From: Laguncularia racemosa
Lineage: Eukaryota > Streptophyta > Magnoliopsida > Myrtales > Combretaceae
Length of the DNA stretch: 64,000 nucleotides
Direction: 5' to 3'
Assembly (NCBI GenBank): GCA_037954665.1
Contig: JBBMOL010000283.1
Coordinates: 310,001 to 374,000 of the forward strand
The notes below the pieces were generated by a model. That model ran no database searches. It was not told where the DNA came from and saw nothing but the letters and a program-made list of their open reading frames with translations. The translations under genes and the position numbers were made by a program. Positions 1 to 10,793 of this stretch are shown piece after piece; position 1 is the first letter of the stretch, and every line of letters begins with the position of its first letter.

Positions 1-334
1 TCCATACACGGCCGTGCCTTTTAACCGTGTATCTAGCCGTGTATGATTCTAGGCAATCTTGAGAGTCCTACACGGCCGTGCCTTGAAAGTACACGCCCTC
101 TTCAACAACGTGTCCAGTATAACTTGTACAAAAGCAAGGGTCTTCTAATGGTTGTTCCAATCCGTTCCAACTCCATGATTGCTCCAATCCTTTCCGGCTT
201 CATGGACAACCTTTATCAACCCGTTAAGTGCTTCCTTGAATCGTTTTGCTCGATTTCTTATGATCGGTCCAGGCGGCACTTCAAGAGGATCCACATTTCT
301 TCTTCCGGCTTGGCTCTCATCCCGGATCTCATCA
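1..334 (-). mobile_element. T-0: T-family LTR, truncated by window edge
   Basis: This stretch matches the last ~330 bases (plus-strand view) of the T-family LTRs at 41395-42234 and 45983-46823, including the final CTCATCA. After base 334 the match stops and minus-strand gag sequence begins, so an LTR is inserted in the gag of V-0. Its left end lies outside the window, so a solo LTR cannot be told from a full element, and the TSD (right copy CAAAG expected at 335-339) cannot be checked. It contains CACGGCCGTG motifs near 5-16 and 68-80. Confidence 0.85.
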
Positions 335-1054
335 CAAAGCGTGCTAGGGTTTGCTTTGAAGGCTTTATTGACCCACATCTAATCATCAGGGTTTCAAATT
401 CCTGCACATAATCATCTACTATTTTGCCTCCCTATCTCAAAGTCTGAAGATGCATAAATAGTTCCTTCCTATAATGTTTAGGAATGAACCTCTTCCTCAA
501 AATCCTTTTCATATCTCTCCAAGTATAAATTTCAGCCTCTCCATCCTTCTGCCTGCTGATCACCAAATTTTTCCACCACAAGGTGGCATACCCTATGAAT
601 TCAACAGCAGCAAGTCGAACTCCGGTGTTATAATCTATTTCATAACATTCGAAAAGGCCCTCAACCTTATCTTCCCAGTCTAGATAGTCATCTGCTGAAC
701 CCCTGCCATTAAAGGAAGGCATCTGTAACTTTACATACTCTAAGCATCTAGGTGGCTTGAAATCCTTATTTGGGTAAGGATTGACACCAAAGTTGTCATC
801 CCTCTCCTCCCTATGGGGATGATGATCTCCTTCCATTCTTCTTCCCATGTTTCCTCCTCCTACTGCTCCTTCTCTCTGGATGTTTTGTTTTGCGTCATCC
901 TATCAATCCTTGTTGCTAGTGTAGCAACAATGATAGTAAGGTCCTAAAGTTGTTCTTTTAAGGTTCTTCTACTTGTAGTATGATGACCCTATCCTCCACC
1001 AACCTAGTTATTGGCCTTATTGCCAATCCCCCCATTTACATTGTCATTTGACAT
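335..1054 (-). pseudogene. V-0 gag, N-terminal part (broken)
   Basis: Reading leftwards from a start codon at 1054-1052, this is the N-terminal half of a Ty3/Gypsy gag (retrotrans_gag type). It forms the capsid of the retrotransposon particle in the cytoplasm. The open part (848-432) contains EYVKLQMPSF and a capsid core with ATLWWKNL and a basic RKRFIP stretch, closely like the gag of V-1. There are stop codons in the first ~60 codons and after the LQTLR region. The gene is cut at 335 by the T-0 LTR; the zinc knuckle would lie beyond it. It is non-functional. Confidence 0.8.
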
Positions 1055-1899
1055 GCTTGTGGATGTGATTTGTTGAAGTATAATTTCACAATTTGCAGCA
1101 CACTTCCTTTACAACACCATGTCACAAAAACACATTTAGACAACAACACAAACACACACTTGTACACCCACAATGCAACAAGTTACCCAAAACAATAAAT
1201 ACTTCTTGACACTTAACGTATAGTCAAATAAATGAAGCACAAATAAATACTTTCAAGTAGTTAAGATATTAAATTCAACTAAGCAAGTGTTTAAGTAATG
1301 AGTTTCAATTACTTTCACACTTAAATGCTTGTTTTTGAATTCAAATTTCACTACTCACTTCCCTTTCTTGGTCACGGTTTCACACTTACACTTAGTGTTA
1401 ATGTGCAACACCTTACACCACATACAATTATTCAAATCCACATCGCCACACATACTACCACACATACGGTGTAACCATTGCAATCACCACTACACACACA
1501 ACAATCTACACCTCCACTTACACTACATACACACACGGTGCAAACCTTTAAACAACAACACAACACTTCAAAATATAACACTTCTTTGCCACAACACTTC
1601 GCGTTGGAACTCACACCGCAATCCACATACAAAGGCAGTAAATAACAATTCAAATAACTCCATTAAATGTAACCTTTTCCATAAAAGGTAAGACAATTCA
1701 AATTCAAACAACACTCCTTAATGCTACTTAATAACTACTTCAAGTTAATGGATGTTTGAATTCAAATGACTTCCTTTTTTTCCACATAATTCAATTTGAA
1801 AATTGTAAACACACTACTCAATTTTCGAAATTCTCTACAACAATTCAAAATCACACTCTTCTAGGCTTCAAATTTCACTTCCCTCAAATGATCACAATG
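1055..1899 (-). other. V-0 untranslated leader, part near gag
   Basis: This is the gag-proximal part of the leader between primer site and gag of V-0 (minus strand). It aligns with 19565-20219 of V-2 over most of its length. The segment 1320-1660 is rich in CA on the plus strand (TG on the element strand), as in the V-1 leader at 5400-5700. Small ORFs here are low-complexity and not credible genes. The leader continues at 3428-3648 beyond the inserted LTR A-1. Confidence 0.7.
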
Positions 1900-1904
1900 A
1901 TTAC

Positions 1905-3422
1905 TGATAAGAGTAAATTAATCCTTATAAATCATGGGCGTTAATGATGAATTTGTGTAATTTTTTGAATAAAATCAATGCGGATTCGGTACTTAACAGA
2001 TAAATATATCAGTTCCAGGGTATAATACTAAAGAGAAGTGGAAAGATAACAAAAGGAGCATGATTGGAGCTCAAAAGATCAAGTTAAAGCTACTTATGGA
2101 CAACATAGGGAAAGCCATGCCTGTGTCATGAGCCATGTGCACGCCTGAGGATGAAATTTGTCACTTGGAAAGGAAGCACGGCTTGTGATATGGGTGTGCT
2201 TAAAGCCGTGGCAGACGTTGAGGAGAAATGGAAGAGTCCAGAGCCTGGCACGATTTGTAATCTAGCCGTGTTTCTAGCCATGCCACATACTGAACAAGGA
2301 TGAGGAATTGCGGATTATCGACCAGAGGGAGACACGGTTTGAAATCTGGCCGTGTTGGTAGGCGTGTCAGGCGTATGTTATTCACTTTTCGAGATTTACT
2401 TGGAAAATTAAAGATATATTCGTATCTTTCTAGCTGAAGATCCTCTGCCATTCCCTGAAGAGTATAAATAAAACCAATCAGAGAGAGAGGGGGAGGAGGA
2501 GGCACGAGAACAACCCTAGAGAAGAGAAGTTAGAAGAGTTTCCAGAATCGAAGCCAAGATCTTTATGCTTGTCTCATGGGTTTATTTATGGATTCTAATA
2601 TTTTTCCCTTTTGTTCTCTTTATTAGATCCATGAGTAGTTAATTATTTTATACTTGATCCCTCGAGAAACCCTTAATTGTCATGTAACGGATTTGTTGAT
2701 GTTTCAATGATTAATCCTGATCTTTGAGTTTATTCATGTTGCAATCATGGTTTGTTTATCTTGATATGTGCACAGTATTAGGATCGAATTAGATCTCTGT
2801 TAATAAGATTGAGAAATCGCTTAATAGAGTAGATCTGGCATGAATAAAAAGACTACTTGTAATCCTAGAGATAGGTTATAGGAGGTTTTCTGTATTGAAT
2901 GAGGTTATGGTGGTCTGGTTCAATTGAGAGTCCTAGGATTTTATTGCAATCTTAATTATGTTAATTAAAGAGAGATCTTAATTGACGTAATTAGGATTAG
3001 GGATTATTGATCTTGAGAAAGACCTTAATCTTGTGTAAGAAACTCCGCAGATCAGAAATGTTGTGTATTAATCATTGGAAAGTTTGTAATTGAATAAAAG
3101 TTGCATGATAATTAGTGGTGGAACTTGGGTAGGGTATGTTTAGATAATTGAATTAACCAAAGGAGTATTTAAATATCTTTAATATGATCATTTAATTCTT
3201 TCCTTTCAGATTTAATTAGTAATTAGGGTAATTGAGTTCATCAATAGTGAGAAGTTAAATAGTAGGATAATCGTTAGTACTAGTACTTATAAGTCTTCGT
3301 GGGATCGATACCTGTACTCCAATGCTATATTGCTAATTGATAGGTATACTTGCCTGAGAACTGATCGTAAGCTAGGATTGAGTATAGGATTTGACTTGTT
3401 AGAACGATCAGATCGTTAACCA
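1905..3422 (+). mobile_element. A-1: solo LTR, family A (TSD ATTAC)
   Basis: A 1518-bp unit starts TGATAAGAG and ends GTTAACCA. It is flanked by ATTAC at 1900-1904 and 3423-3427. The uninterrupted site is visible in the related leader of V-2 at 20211-20235, which supports a clean insertion. There is no internal coding region, so it is a solo LTR left by LTR-LTR recombination. The 5' end and total length resemble A-2 (46829-46973 plus 50794-52170). The lineage is probably Athila-like, from the LTR style only. It has degenerate CACGG/CCGTG motifs at 2180-2370. Confidence 0.85.
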
Positions 3423-3427
3423 ATTAC

Positions 3428-3648
3428 TTCCCCTTAATCACTCATGGCTAACTCAAGGAGACAAGGAATATGACAAGTACTCCACATCTATAACAACAAG
3501 CGACAAGTGTAACACCTCAACAACACAATCAAATAATTCAATTTCCAATTCCACAATTCGGATCAAGGCGCTAAAATCAAGAACCTTAATTTTAGAATTC
3601 ACAATTACATAAATTCCTTCTCACAACCAAAGTTCTGATACCAAATTA
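3428..3648 (-). other. V-0 leader, primer-site end, with primer site
   Basis: The primer-proximal leader of V-0 aligns with 20224-20440 of V-2. At 3632-3643 the plus strand reads GTTCTGATACCA, which is the reverse complement of TGGTATCAGAAC, a one-base variant of the initiator-Met tRNA primer site TGGTATCAGAGC. Minus-strand synthesis of the element would start here. Confidence 0.75.
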
Positions 3649-3795
3649 TGATGTGCTTCAATTGATGGATTGCAATTATACAATGTCAATTGAAGAATCA
3701 ATCAAACAAGTCCACAAAAGGCGTGAACCTTTAATCCTTATGAACCCAAATTTGTTATGAAACCAAGTAAATTATAATGCTCCGATACCAAATTA
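3649..3795 (-). repeat. Extra LTR-end plus primer-site segment in V-0
   Basis: Between the leader-side primer site (3632-3643) and the real LTR there is a 147-bp segment. It begins TGATGTGC like a V LTR end and finishes with a second primer-like site at 3779-3790 (GCTCCGATACCA). It resembles a diverged copy of the LTR 3' end (U5) followed by the primer site, so the LTR-end/primer-site unit occurs twice. V-1 and V-2 lack this segment. Confidence 0.6.
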
Positions 3796-4664
3796 TGATG
3801 TGCCTTAAATTCCAAAGCACATGAACACAATTCCAGTTGAAGAACCAATTGACAAATTCTCAATATGATGTGAACCGTAAATATCAAATGAAATGACTTC
3901 CACGCAAATGACAAATCAATTGTAATTCGGATTAAAAGCACAATTAAACAACACTCTTTAGGATCTAATCCCACTACAATGGTGTGAATCTAAGGATAGA
4001 GATAGAACCCTAAAATGACGTGTAAATAAGACCAAAACAAGAACAATCCAATTTGCACTAGATATGACACACTAGTATGAAATTGGAAATTAACTTAAGG
4101 GATTTGATGTTACTCACAAATCCTTAAGCCTCCACTCGCCACAACCCTTGATGGAGTTAATAAGAGCCTTAAAAAATTAGAGAATGAACCTAGCTTTCAC
4201 GTGAAAAATGAGCAGCAATATGCAATGATCAAAGTCCCTTACAAAACCTACTTAATAAGTATTTATACTTGCCCCAATTAGGGTTAAAATGTCCAAAGAT
4301 TTACGCTTATGCCACTAATGTGGCTTGTCCTAATTCAATAAAATACAAGCAAACAAAAAATATCCCAAAAATGATTACAAAGTGAACGATTCAAAGATAA
4401 AATAATAAATACAAAGATGGTCTTCAAAGAGTTGGTTCTTCAAGTCAATTGAATTCATCGTAGACTATTGGATGTGAGTTCGATGATGTTCCTAATTTGA
4501 TCAATAGTGTAGATTATTTGGCATCCTGTAAACACTGATCATTGTACCTGTTATAATACAATTCAAACATTATTAGATAAGGATATGGATACATGTGAGC
4601 AATTTGGATTATACATCCAAATCAGGTTCATTGACTATCGGGATCATAGGGTAGATTCCTATCA
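3796..4664 (-). mobile_element. V-0 5' LTR
   Basis: On the plus strand this 869-bp LTR starts TGATGTGCC and ends GATTCCTATCA, the inverted form of the V-family ends (TGATAGGAAT to GGCACATCA). It carries the promoter and processing signals of V-0. After 4664 comes ATTGA (4665-4669), and the next bases continue the LTR of V-1 exactly where the intact V-1 3' LTR has GATTGAGGGGG (24135-24145). V-0 is therefore inserted in the V-1 5' LTR. The partner TSD lies left of the window. Confidence 0.8.
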
Positions 4665-4669
4665 ATTGA

Positions 4670-4991
4670 GGGGGACTTTTGAGACTTATTTTTTAGCTAC
4701 ATTTTGCCATAGAGAGCTCTCTCTTTTCACGCATAAACACTCTTATCAATTCATCAAGAATTGCGGCGAGTTGGCTTATTGTTGTTATATGTAATATTAA
4801 TGATTTCAAGTCCATTTCCTAATTCCTACTAGTGTATTACATCCGGTAAGCGATTGAGATTATCATTCTCTCTCAATTTTCATGCAATTAGGGTTCAATT
4901 TCAATTTAGGGTTTATGCTAATTTGATTGGAAATTGTTATCTTGTTTCTTCCATCCTTATTTAATATTGCAATTGGCTTTGGAGCACATCA
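4670..4991 (+). mobile_element. V-1 5' LTR, 3' part
   Basis: This is the last ~320 bp of a V-family LTR. It aligns with 24141-24463 and ends GGAGCACATCA, six bases before the primer site. Its upstream part is displaced beyond the left edge by the V-0 insertion. It belongs to V-1, the oldest element of the left block. Confidence 0.8.
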
Positions 4992-4996
4992 TAATT

Positions 4997-5008
4997 TGGT
5001 ATCAGAGC
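4997..5008 (+). other. V-1 primer-binding site
   Basis: TGGTATCAGAGC matches the 3' end of plant initiator methionine tRNA, the usual primer of many Ty3/Gypsy chromoviruses. It lies directly behind the LTR terminus, which fixes the LTR/internal boundary and the plus orientation of V-1. Confidence 0.85.
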
Positions 5009-5737
5009 ACAGTTTTGAGAAAGGAATTCATGATTTTCAATTTAGGGATTTAGGGTTTTTTTGTGCCATTTAGCAATTGTTGTTGTTTGAAGTGAAATTG
5101 AAGGCATTGTGTTGAATAGTGCCGTGTTTATCTTGCTTGTTGCGGATTAGAGTTGTGGAATTCATATTTGCAATTTTTCTTCTCCTTTTTATCGTGAGAT
5201 CTTAGCTTGGAAGATTGGGAAGTCATTTCAATTTGATTCCATAATTGCTCTTGTGTAGTAATTGTGCATTAAATTTCTATAAATGCACCTTGACTAGAGA
5301 TTGGAAGCATTTGTGTTGTGATTGTAGATGTTGTGTCATGTCTGTGTAATCGAGTGTTGAAGGGATTTTGTATGTGGAGTGTGTTTACCATTTGTGCAGT
5401 GGAGAGTGTGTTGAACATTGAATAAGTTGTACTTTATTGAAGTGAATTTGTGCCATGGGTCAAGTGGTGCTGTGAGGGTGTGGTGCTTAGTTGTGTATGT
5501 AATTGTACCTTGAGGTGTGTTGATCCTTGAGGTTGTGTTGTCTTGTGGGAGTGTGTGTATACCATGGGTGCAAGTGTGTTGAACCGTAGAGGTGTTGGTG
5601 TGAAGTGTGTGTATATCGTAGGTGTAAGTGTGTGTTGTTATTGTAATGTGAGTAGAGTGGAGTGTGTTTTTATTGTGAAGAAGTGACTGTAAGTATATAA
5701 AAAAAAAATTTTGTTGTCGAGGTGTAATTTAGAAACT
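5009..5737 (+). other. V-1 untranslated leader
   Basis: The stretch between primer site and gag start has no gene. The part 5400-5700 is strikingly TG-rich (runs of GTGTGT type) and corresponds in mirror image to the CA-rich parts of the V-0 and V-2 leaders. An A-run lies at 5699-5708. Confidence 0.7.
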
Positions 5738-6123
5738 ATGTCAAATGATAGTGTGAATGGTGGGATTAGAAATTAGGCCAACAGTCAGGTTAGAGGAGGT
5801 TAGGGACGTCATGCTACAAGTGGAAGAATACTAAAAAAACAATTACAGGATCTCACCACTATTGTTGCTACATTAGCAACATGGGTAGATTAAATGACAT
5901 TACCACAACTACTAGTGGCAAATCTATAGGCACCCACACCTCGGGTAGCCCAACATAATGCACAAAAGGAAGGAGTAGCTGGAGAAAATAGGGGTAGAAG
6001 GATGGAAGGAGATTATCATGCTCTTAGGGAGGAAATGGATGATAATTTTGAGAATGAGCCTTACCCAAACCATGAGTTTAGGCTACCTCGGGGCCTAGAA
6101 TATGTAAAGTTGCAGATGCCTTC
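5738..6123 (+). pseudogene. V-1 gag, first part (interrupted)
   Basis: From ATG 5738 the frame reads as the gag N-terminus of the V family (capsid precursor), with several stop codons early on and then a clear stretch ending in EYVKLQMPS just before 6119. It stops abruptly at the CCTTC target site of V-2. The reading frame resumes at 22265, directly after the second CCTTC. Confidence 0.8.
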
Positions 6124-6567
6124 CGATGTGCTGAAAATTGATCCAAAGCACATGAGCACAATTCCAAATGATTAATCAATCTCAAATGCACAATTGGACT
6201 TACAAATGGCGTGATGCCAAGTATAACATAAACCTTAATTGCATGAATCAATTAGAAAAGTATTACAAAGTATTCCAATATCAATCAAATTACATATAAC
6301 ATGCAATTCCAATCTTATAAAATTAAAGCAATATGAACCCTAATTGGCGTGAACAGAAAATGGATGGAATACAACCTATTATCACTAGATATTACACACT
6401 ACTAATAAAAAGGAAGCAACTTAGAAGTTCTTGATACTACTCACAAGAAATTCCAAGCCTCACTCACCACAATTTCTTAGAAATTGATAAAAGTGTGTGT
6501 TTTAGCAAGAGGACTCACTTTCTCATGGCAACAATGTGTTTTTGTTCAAAATGTCAAAAAGCTCCAT
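6124..6567 (-). mobile_element. V-2 3' LTR, first segment
   Basis: This begins CGATGTGC (TG end changed to CG by one transition) and follows the V LTR up to AAAAGCTCCAT, where U-1 interrupts. The uninterrupted site is seen in the other V-2 LTR at about 21798-21815. The LTR resumes at 18105. Confidence 0.8.
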
Positions 6568-7297
6568 TGATGCGGAAATTCGGTATGCTCTGAAACCAAA
6601 TGATTTCGAAAGCGGATTCTAATTCCTTCACATAAACCAAATCGTCAACAACAATCAAATAACACAAACTTTTAGGTTTTTTTGGATTTTGGTACTAACG
6701 TATAAAATCAAAGATATGGATAAAATTATCAATCTATCAATGCCAAGATTGATAAAATTAAACTGTTTCGTAATCAAATCATAGAACAATAGAGACCACG
6801 TTCTATAAATCAATCACTATGGTTAAAGAATTCTAAGAATTCAATAATGATGCTCGCCACAAATTCTATAGGAACCAAGAATTTGATAAGAACAATATGA
6901 ATATAGTGAAAATCGATTCTCAATATTCTCAAATCTCCAAAAGACGACTCTCACCACTGAAGTTTCTCTGTTTTACAAAACAAAATGATAATCCCCCTCG
7001 AAAAACCCTAAGGACGCCTATTTATATCATCTAAAAAAAAATTGTGCGAAAACATTCAAGGCTAGCTCAAGGCCGGCCAAAGGCCGGCGACCTTCACTTA
7101 GGCCGGCACCAAAAACCAGCGGCCTTCACTTAAGCCAGCACTAAAAGCCGGCGGCCTTCATTTAGGCCGGCTCCAAGGCCGGCGGCCTTGAAGTGAACTC
7201 GGTTGGCTTAAGGCTGGCTGGACTTCACCTTGGGTCCTCCCGACGCCTATGTCCTCCTTTTTTTGGTGCTTGTATTTTCGCTCTTGGAATCGTATCA
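6568..7297 (-). mobile_element. U-1 3' LTR
   Basis: This 730-bp LTR runs, on the plus strand, from TGATGCGG to CGTATCA. It contains a cluster of GGCCGGC-type repeats at about 7070-7225 within otherwise AT-rich DNA. Near its start is GCTCTGAAACCA, a decayed second primer-like site. The integrase-tail frame runs into this LTR (reads like PRAKIQAPKK on the minus strand). Confidence 0.85.
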
Positions 7298-7703
7298 TTC
7301 CCTCCATGTTGAAAATGATTCGACCTCGAATCTGTATCGTCCATCCTGCTAGGCCACATAAACAGACTCCTCTTTCCCTTGAGCTTCTTAAGGCAAATCA
7401 GTCTTGTGTGTTGTACTTTAGTTGGACTCATAGGAAGAAGCTTGTATGTCTTATCCTATTGCTGAATGGTATACTCATTGGTGTATCCATCATACTTGGC
7501 TCTGAGGTCATACTGCCAAGGTCTTCCAAGGATCAAATGTGTAGCTTCCATGGGAGCTACATCACAAACAATTTTGTCAGTATAATCACCAATAAGCAAT
7601 GGAACACGAACCTGTTTGTGTACATGAATAGATCCCTGTGGACTCAACCAATGAAGTGCATAAGGTCTTGGATGCTGCTCCACCTGCAAACCCAACTTAG
7701 TAA
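7298..7703 (-). pseudogene. U-1 protease C-terminus fused to integrase tail, with PPT
   Basis: On the minus strand, 7695-7456 encodes the second half of an aspartic protease domain (the flap side, with ATHLILGRPWQYDL). One stop follows, then a short linker and a tail of the kind DSRSNHFQHGGND, which matches the last residues before the 3' LTR in chromovirus integrases. The purine run of the tail (plus strand TTCCCTCCAT from 7298) serves as polypurine tract. RT, RNase H and integrase core are missing between the two parts. The same junction occurs in U-2 (26941-27200). Confidence 0.75.
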
Positions 7704-7708
7704 CCCAG

Positions 7709-8637
7709 TGATGAGAACCATGATGGGAGCCAAGCTAGAAGATGGAATGTGGATCCTCTTGAAGTGCCACCTGGACCTATTACAAGAACTCAAGCAAAAC
7801 GATTCAAGGAAGCACTTAACGGGTTGATAAAGGATGCCCACGAAGTCGGAAAGGATTGGAGCAATCATGAAGTTGGAAAGGATTGGAATAACCATGGGAA
7901 TGCCCTTGCTTTTGTACAAGTTATACCGGATACGGGGTAAAGAGGGCGTGTCTTTACAAGGCACGGCCGTATAGGAGTCTGGAGGTTACACAGAATCATA
8001 CACAGTCGTATACACAGTTTAAAGGCACGGCCATGCATGTTGTCAAGATTTCCACAGAAAGATACACGACTAGAAGTACACGATCGTGTACATTGGTAAG
8101 ATTTCCACAAAAAGATACACGGCTAGAAGTATACGGTCATGTACATCCCCAATGCCGGTCATGTATATTTTCAACACCGGCTGAAGGCCGGCTCCAAGGC
8201 TGCCGGCCTTCATGTCTACACCGCCGGCCTACATGTTTGTTTTGTTGATTTTTACACAACTTATCTAAGTTATGTCGTTTTGGGCTTTATTGTTACGAAT
8301 TGTAAACCCTAATATAAAGCTCCTAGGGTTAGAATATAGATATACAACATTGAAAGTTTGAAAACACTTTTGAGAGAATTCCTCTCTTGATTCTTTAAAG
8401 AACTAACCTAGAACTTATCGGATTTTTATTCCATGGCGTTCATCCCGATTGTGGCGTCTTAGGTAGCGAATTCCGAACGTATTGGTATTGGGTCGCTTAT
8501 AGACAACGGGTCGCGGTTTCCACTTAAGTGTGTTTGGCATCTTAGGTAGCGAATTCTGAACGTATTGGTATTGGGTTTCGTCACACGTTGGCGTGGTTCG
8601 TATCAGTTAGGAATCCGAGCAAACTGATTTCATATCA
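7709..8637 (+). mobile_element. T-2 5' LTR
   Basis: This 929-bp LTR runs from TGATGAGAACC to CATATCA and pairs with 14784-15717. Its first 230 bp encode the end of the integrase tail (copy of the 3' LTR). It carries repeated motifs such as TACACGACTAGAAGTACACG and CACGGCCGT (about 7960-8160) and then GGCCGGC-type motifs (8160-8235). The promoter follows at 8313. Confidence 0.9.
8313..8319 (+). promoter_or_regulatory. TATA box of T-2 5' LTR
   Basis: TATAAAG lies in CCTAATATAAAGCTCCTAGGG, at the position of the TATAAAAG box of the T-1 LTRs. Transcription of the genomic RNA would start roughly 30 bases downstream. This is inferred from position and conservation only. Confidence 0.6.
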
Positions 8638-8640
8638 TTT

Positions 8641-8652
8641 TGGTATCAGAGC
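8641..8652 (+). other. T-2 primer-binding site
   Basis: TGGTATCAGAGC, three bases behind the LTR end, is complementary to the 3' end of initiator-Met tRNA. It fixes the 5' LTR boundary. Confidence 0.9.
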
Positions 8653-9122
8653 TTAGGTTTGTTAACACAACGGTTCGGTTTGAGGAAGGTAACATCAAAA
8701 CCCTAACTCCAATCGTTCATATCAATTGTTAGTATTCAATTTCATAGTATTAATTGTCTATTGAAAGTGTAGTACCTACTATTCGATTTTGTTACAAAAA
8801 AAAAAGGAAGAATCATGACACAAAAAAAAAGAGAAGCGTGATCAAGAGCAACAACAAAGACAATAAAAAAAAATTCGAAAAGAAAGAGAGGAAAATTACA
8901 AGCCCTAGAGTTGTTTTGAATTCTACGGAAGGGAATTGGTGTATTTTGGGTTAGTTCCAAGAGAATTGAGAAGTGGAATTGGCGAGTTGATATCATCATT
9001 GTTTGTGAGAATACACGAGTGACCATGTGATATCATCATTTGAGCGAAACACGTAAAGGAGTGTATTGTGAGGTTTAATCATATATATATTTGTGTTAGT
9101 ACTAATCTTTTCTGTAGGAACT
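8653..9122 (+). other. T-2 untranslated leader
   Basis: The region between primer site and gag start has no credible gene. A-rich tracts (8797-8880) and a TATATATATAT run just before gag are low complexity. The mirrored leader of T-1 at 45473-45967 shows the same kind of tract. Confidence 0.7.
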
Positions 9123-10205
9123 ATGTCGAGGCAACATTCTCTTGAAAGTGAGAGGGGAAGGTTTGATGCTAGGTTAGTGATTGAGGAGTTGAGGGGTGAG
9201 ATGAGGAGAATGTTTCAGGAGGGCATGGAACAAATTCATGAGACGGTAGAGCAAAGACTAGAGCAATCTAAAAACGCCTTCCAAGGGCGTAAGAGGGAGA
9301 GTTGTTCTAGGAGAGTACCAAGGGGTGGAGATGAAATGTCGGATGATGAATTTGATGAGCCTTCTGTCGGGAGTTATCGAGGATATAGTGGTAGGAATAG
9401 AGGAACTAGGGATTGGGAAGATAGAGGAGATAGGAATAGAGAGGATAATCAATTGAGTAGTATAAAGATGAAGATTCCTCCTTTCCAAGGGAAGAATGAT
9501 CCTGAGGCGTACTTAGAGTGGGAGAAGAAGGTGGAGATGGTGTTTGATTGTCATAACTATAGTGGGAGAAAGAAAGTGAAATTTGCTGCCATTGAATTTT
9601 CGGATTATGCCATAGTGTGGTGGGATCAACTAATGTTGAATCGAAGAAGGAATGGTGAACCACCTATTGAGTCGTGGGAAGAGATGAAAAGGGTGATGAA
9701 GAAGCAGTTTGTGCCTGCGTATTACTATCGTGAATTGCATAACAAATTACAAACTCTTAGGCAAGGAAGCCGAAGTGTAGATGAGTATTTCAAGGAGATG
9801 GAAGTTACGATGATCAGGGCGAATGTAGAGGAGGATAGAGAGGCTACCATGGCTAGGTTTCTTGCTAGATTGAATAGAGAAATTCAAAATGTCGTTGAAT
9901 TGCAACATTATGTAAAATTGGAAGATATGGTTCATATGGCTATAAAGGTTGAGAACCAGCACAAGAGAAAAGGTAGTAGTAATGCACGGTTTCAATAGGG
10001 TACTGGTTCATCCACTTGGAAGACTAACCAATGGAAGAAGGAAGAAAAGCCTTTACCCACCAAACCAAAAGGAGAGCAGAAGCAAGCGGGTTCTACTCCT
10101 GGTGATCAAGGTAAACCTGACTCTTCTACTCCTAGAAATTGTGACATTAGATGTTTTAAATGCCACGGTAGAGGCCATATTGCTAATCAATGTCCAAATA
10201 GGCGT
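9123..10205 (+). pseudogene. T-2 gag with zinc knuckle
   Basis: Gag packages the element RNA into cytoplasmic particles. The start at 9123 (MSRQHS) is preferred over 9093 because T-1 has the same start. An arginine- and acid-rich N-terminal part is followed by the capsid core (IKMKIPPFQGKNDPEAYLEW, then VWWDQL and [11 protein letters not shown], residues ~120-210). The CCHC knuckle CFKCHGRGHIANQC is at 10152-10193. One stop (TAG, 9996-9998) splits capsid from knuckle; the frame continues unchanged. The alignment with T-1 suggests a glutamine codon was lost there. Confidence 0.85.
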
Positions 10206-10793
10206 GTGATGATCCTGCGAGATGATGGTGAGTATGAGACTGAGGGGGATAGTGAAGAAGATGATATGCCTCCATTAGAGGATGCTAGTGATGATGAGGA
10301 GCCTGTAATAGGGAGGTTAGTGGCAGTAGTGAAGCGAGCTTTGAATGTGCAGGTGAAGGAAGAAGAGGAGGTGCAAAGAGAGAATATCTTTCATACTAGA
10401 TGTTATCTAGGTGATCACATTTGCAGTTTGATCATTGATGGAGGAAGTTGCACTAATGTGATGAGTAATTTTATTGTTGAGAGGCTGGGACTCAAGACTA
10501 CTAAACTCCCTAGTCCATATAAATTGCAGTGGTTGAATGATAGTGGCGAGACTAAGGTGAGAAAGCAAGCCTTGATTGCTTTTCGCATTGGTAGGTATGG
10601 GGATGAGGTGTTATGTGATGTAGTGCCAATGCAAGCGTGTCATGTGTTGCTGGGAAGGCCATGGCAATTTGATAGGAAGTTTGTTCATAATGGCTTTTCT
10701 AACAAGTATACGCTTGTTCACCAGGGGAAAAGCTTTAATCTTAAACCTTTAACACCTAAACAGGTGTATGAGGATCAGTTGCAGCTACAATAG
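10206..10793 (+). pseudogene. T-2 aspartic protease domain
   Basis: This retropepsin-like domain cleaves the Gag-Pol polyprotein. After an acidic linker ([15 protein letters not shown]) comes the active site [12 protein letters not shown] with the catalytic Asp at 10437, and the second half contains [14 protein letters not shown]. It is in the same frame as gag. It ends at a TAG (10791-10793) where T-1 reads on. Active-site residues are intact. Confidence 0.85.

Noticed and set aside
1329..1691. His/Asn/Thr-rich ORF of 120 codons and its Cys-rich antisense ORF
   Set aside because: Both are products of the CA-rich V leader, and similar ORFs appear at 19760-19970 for the same reason. The leader is untranslated.
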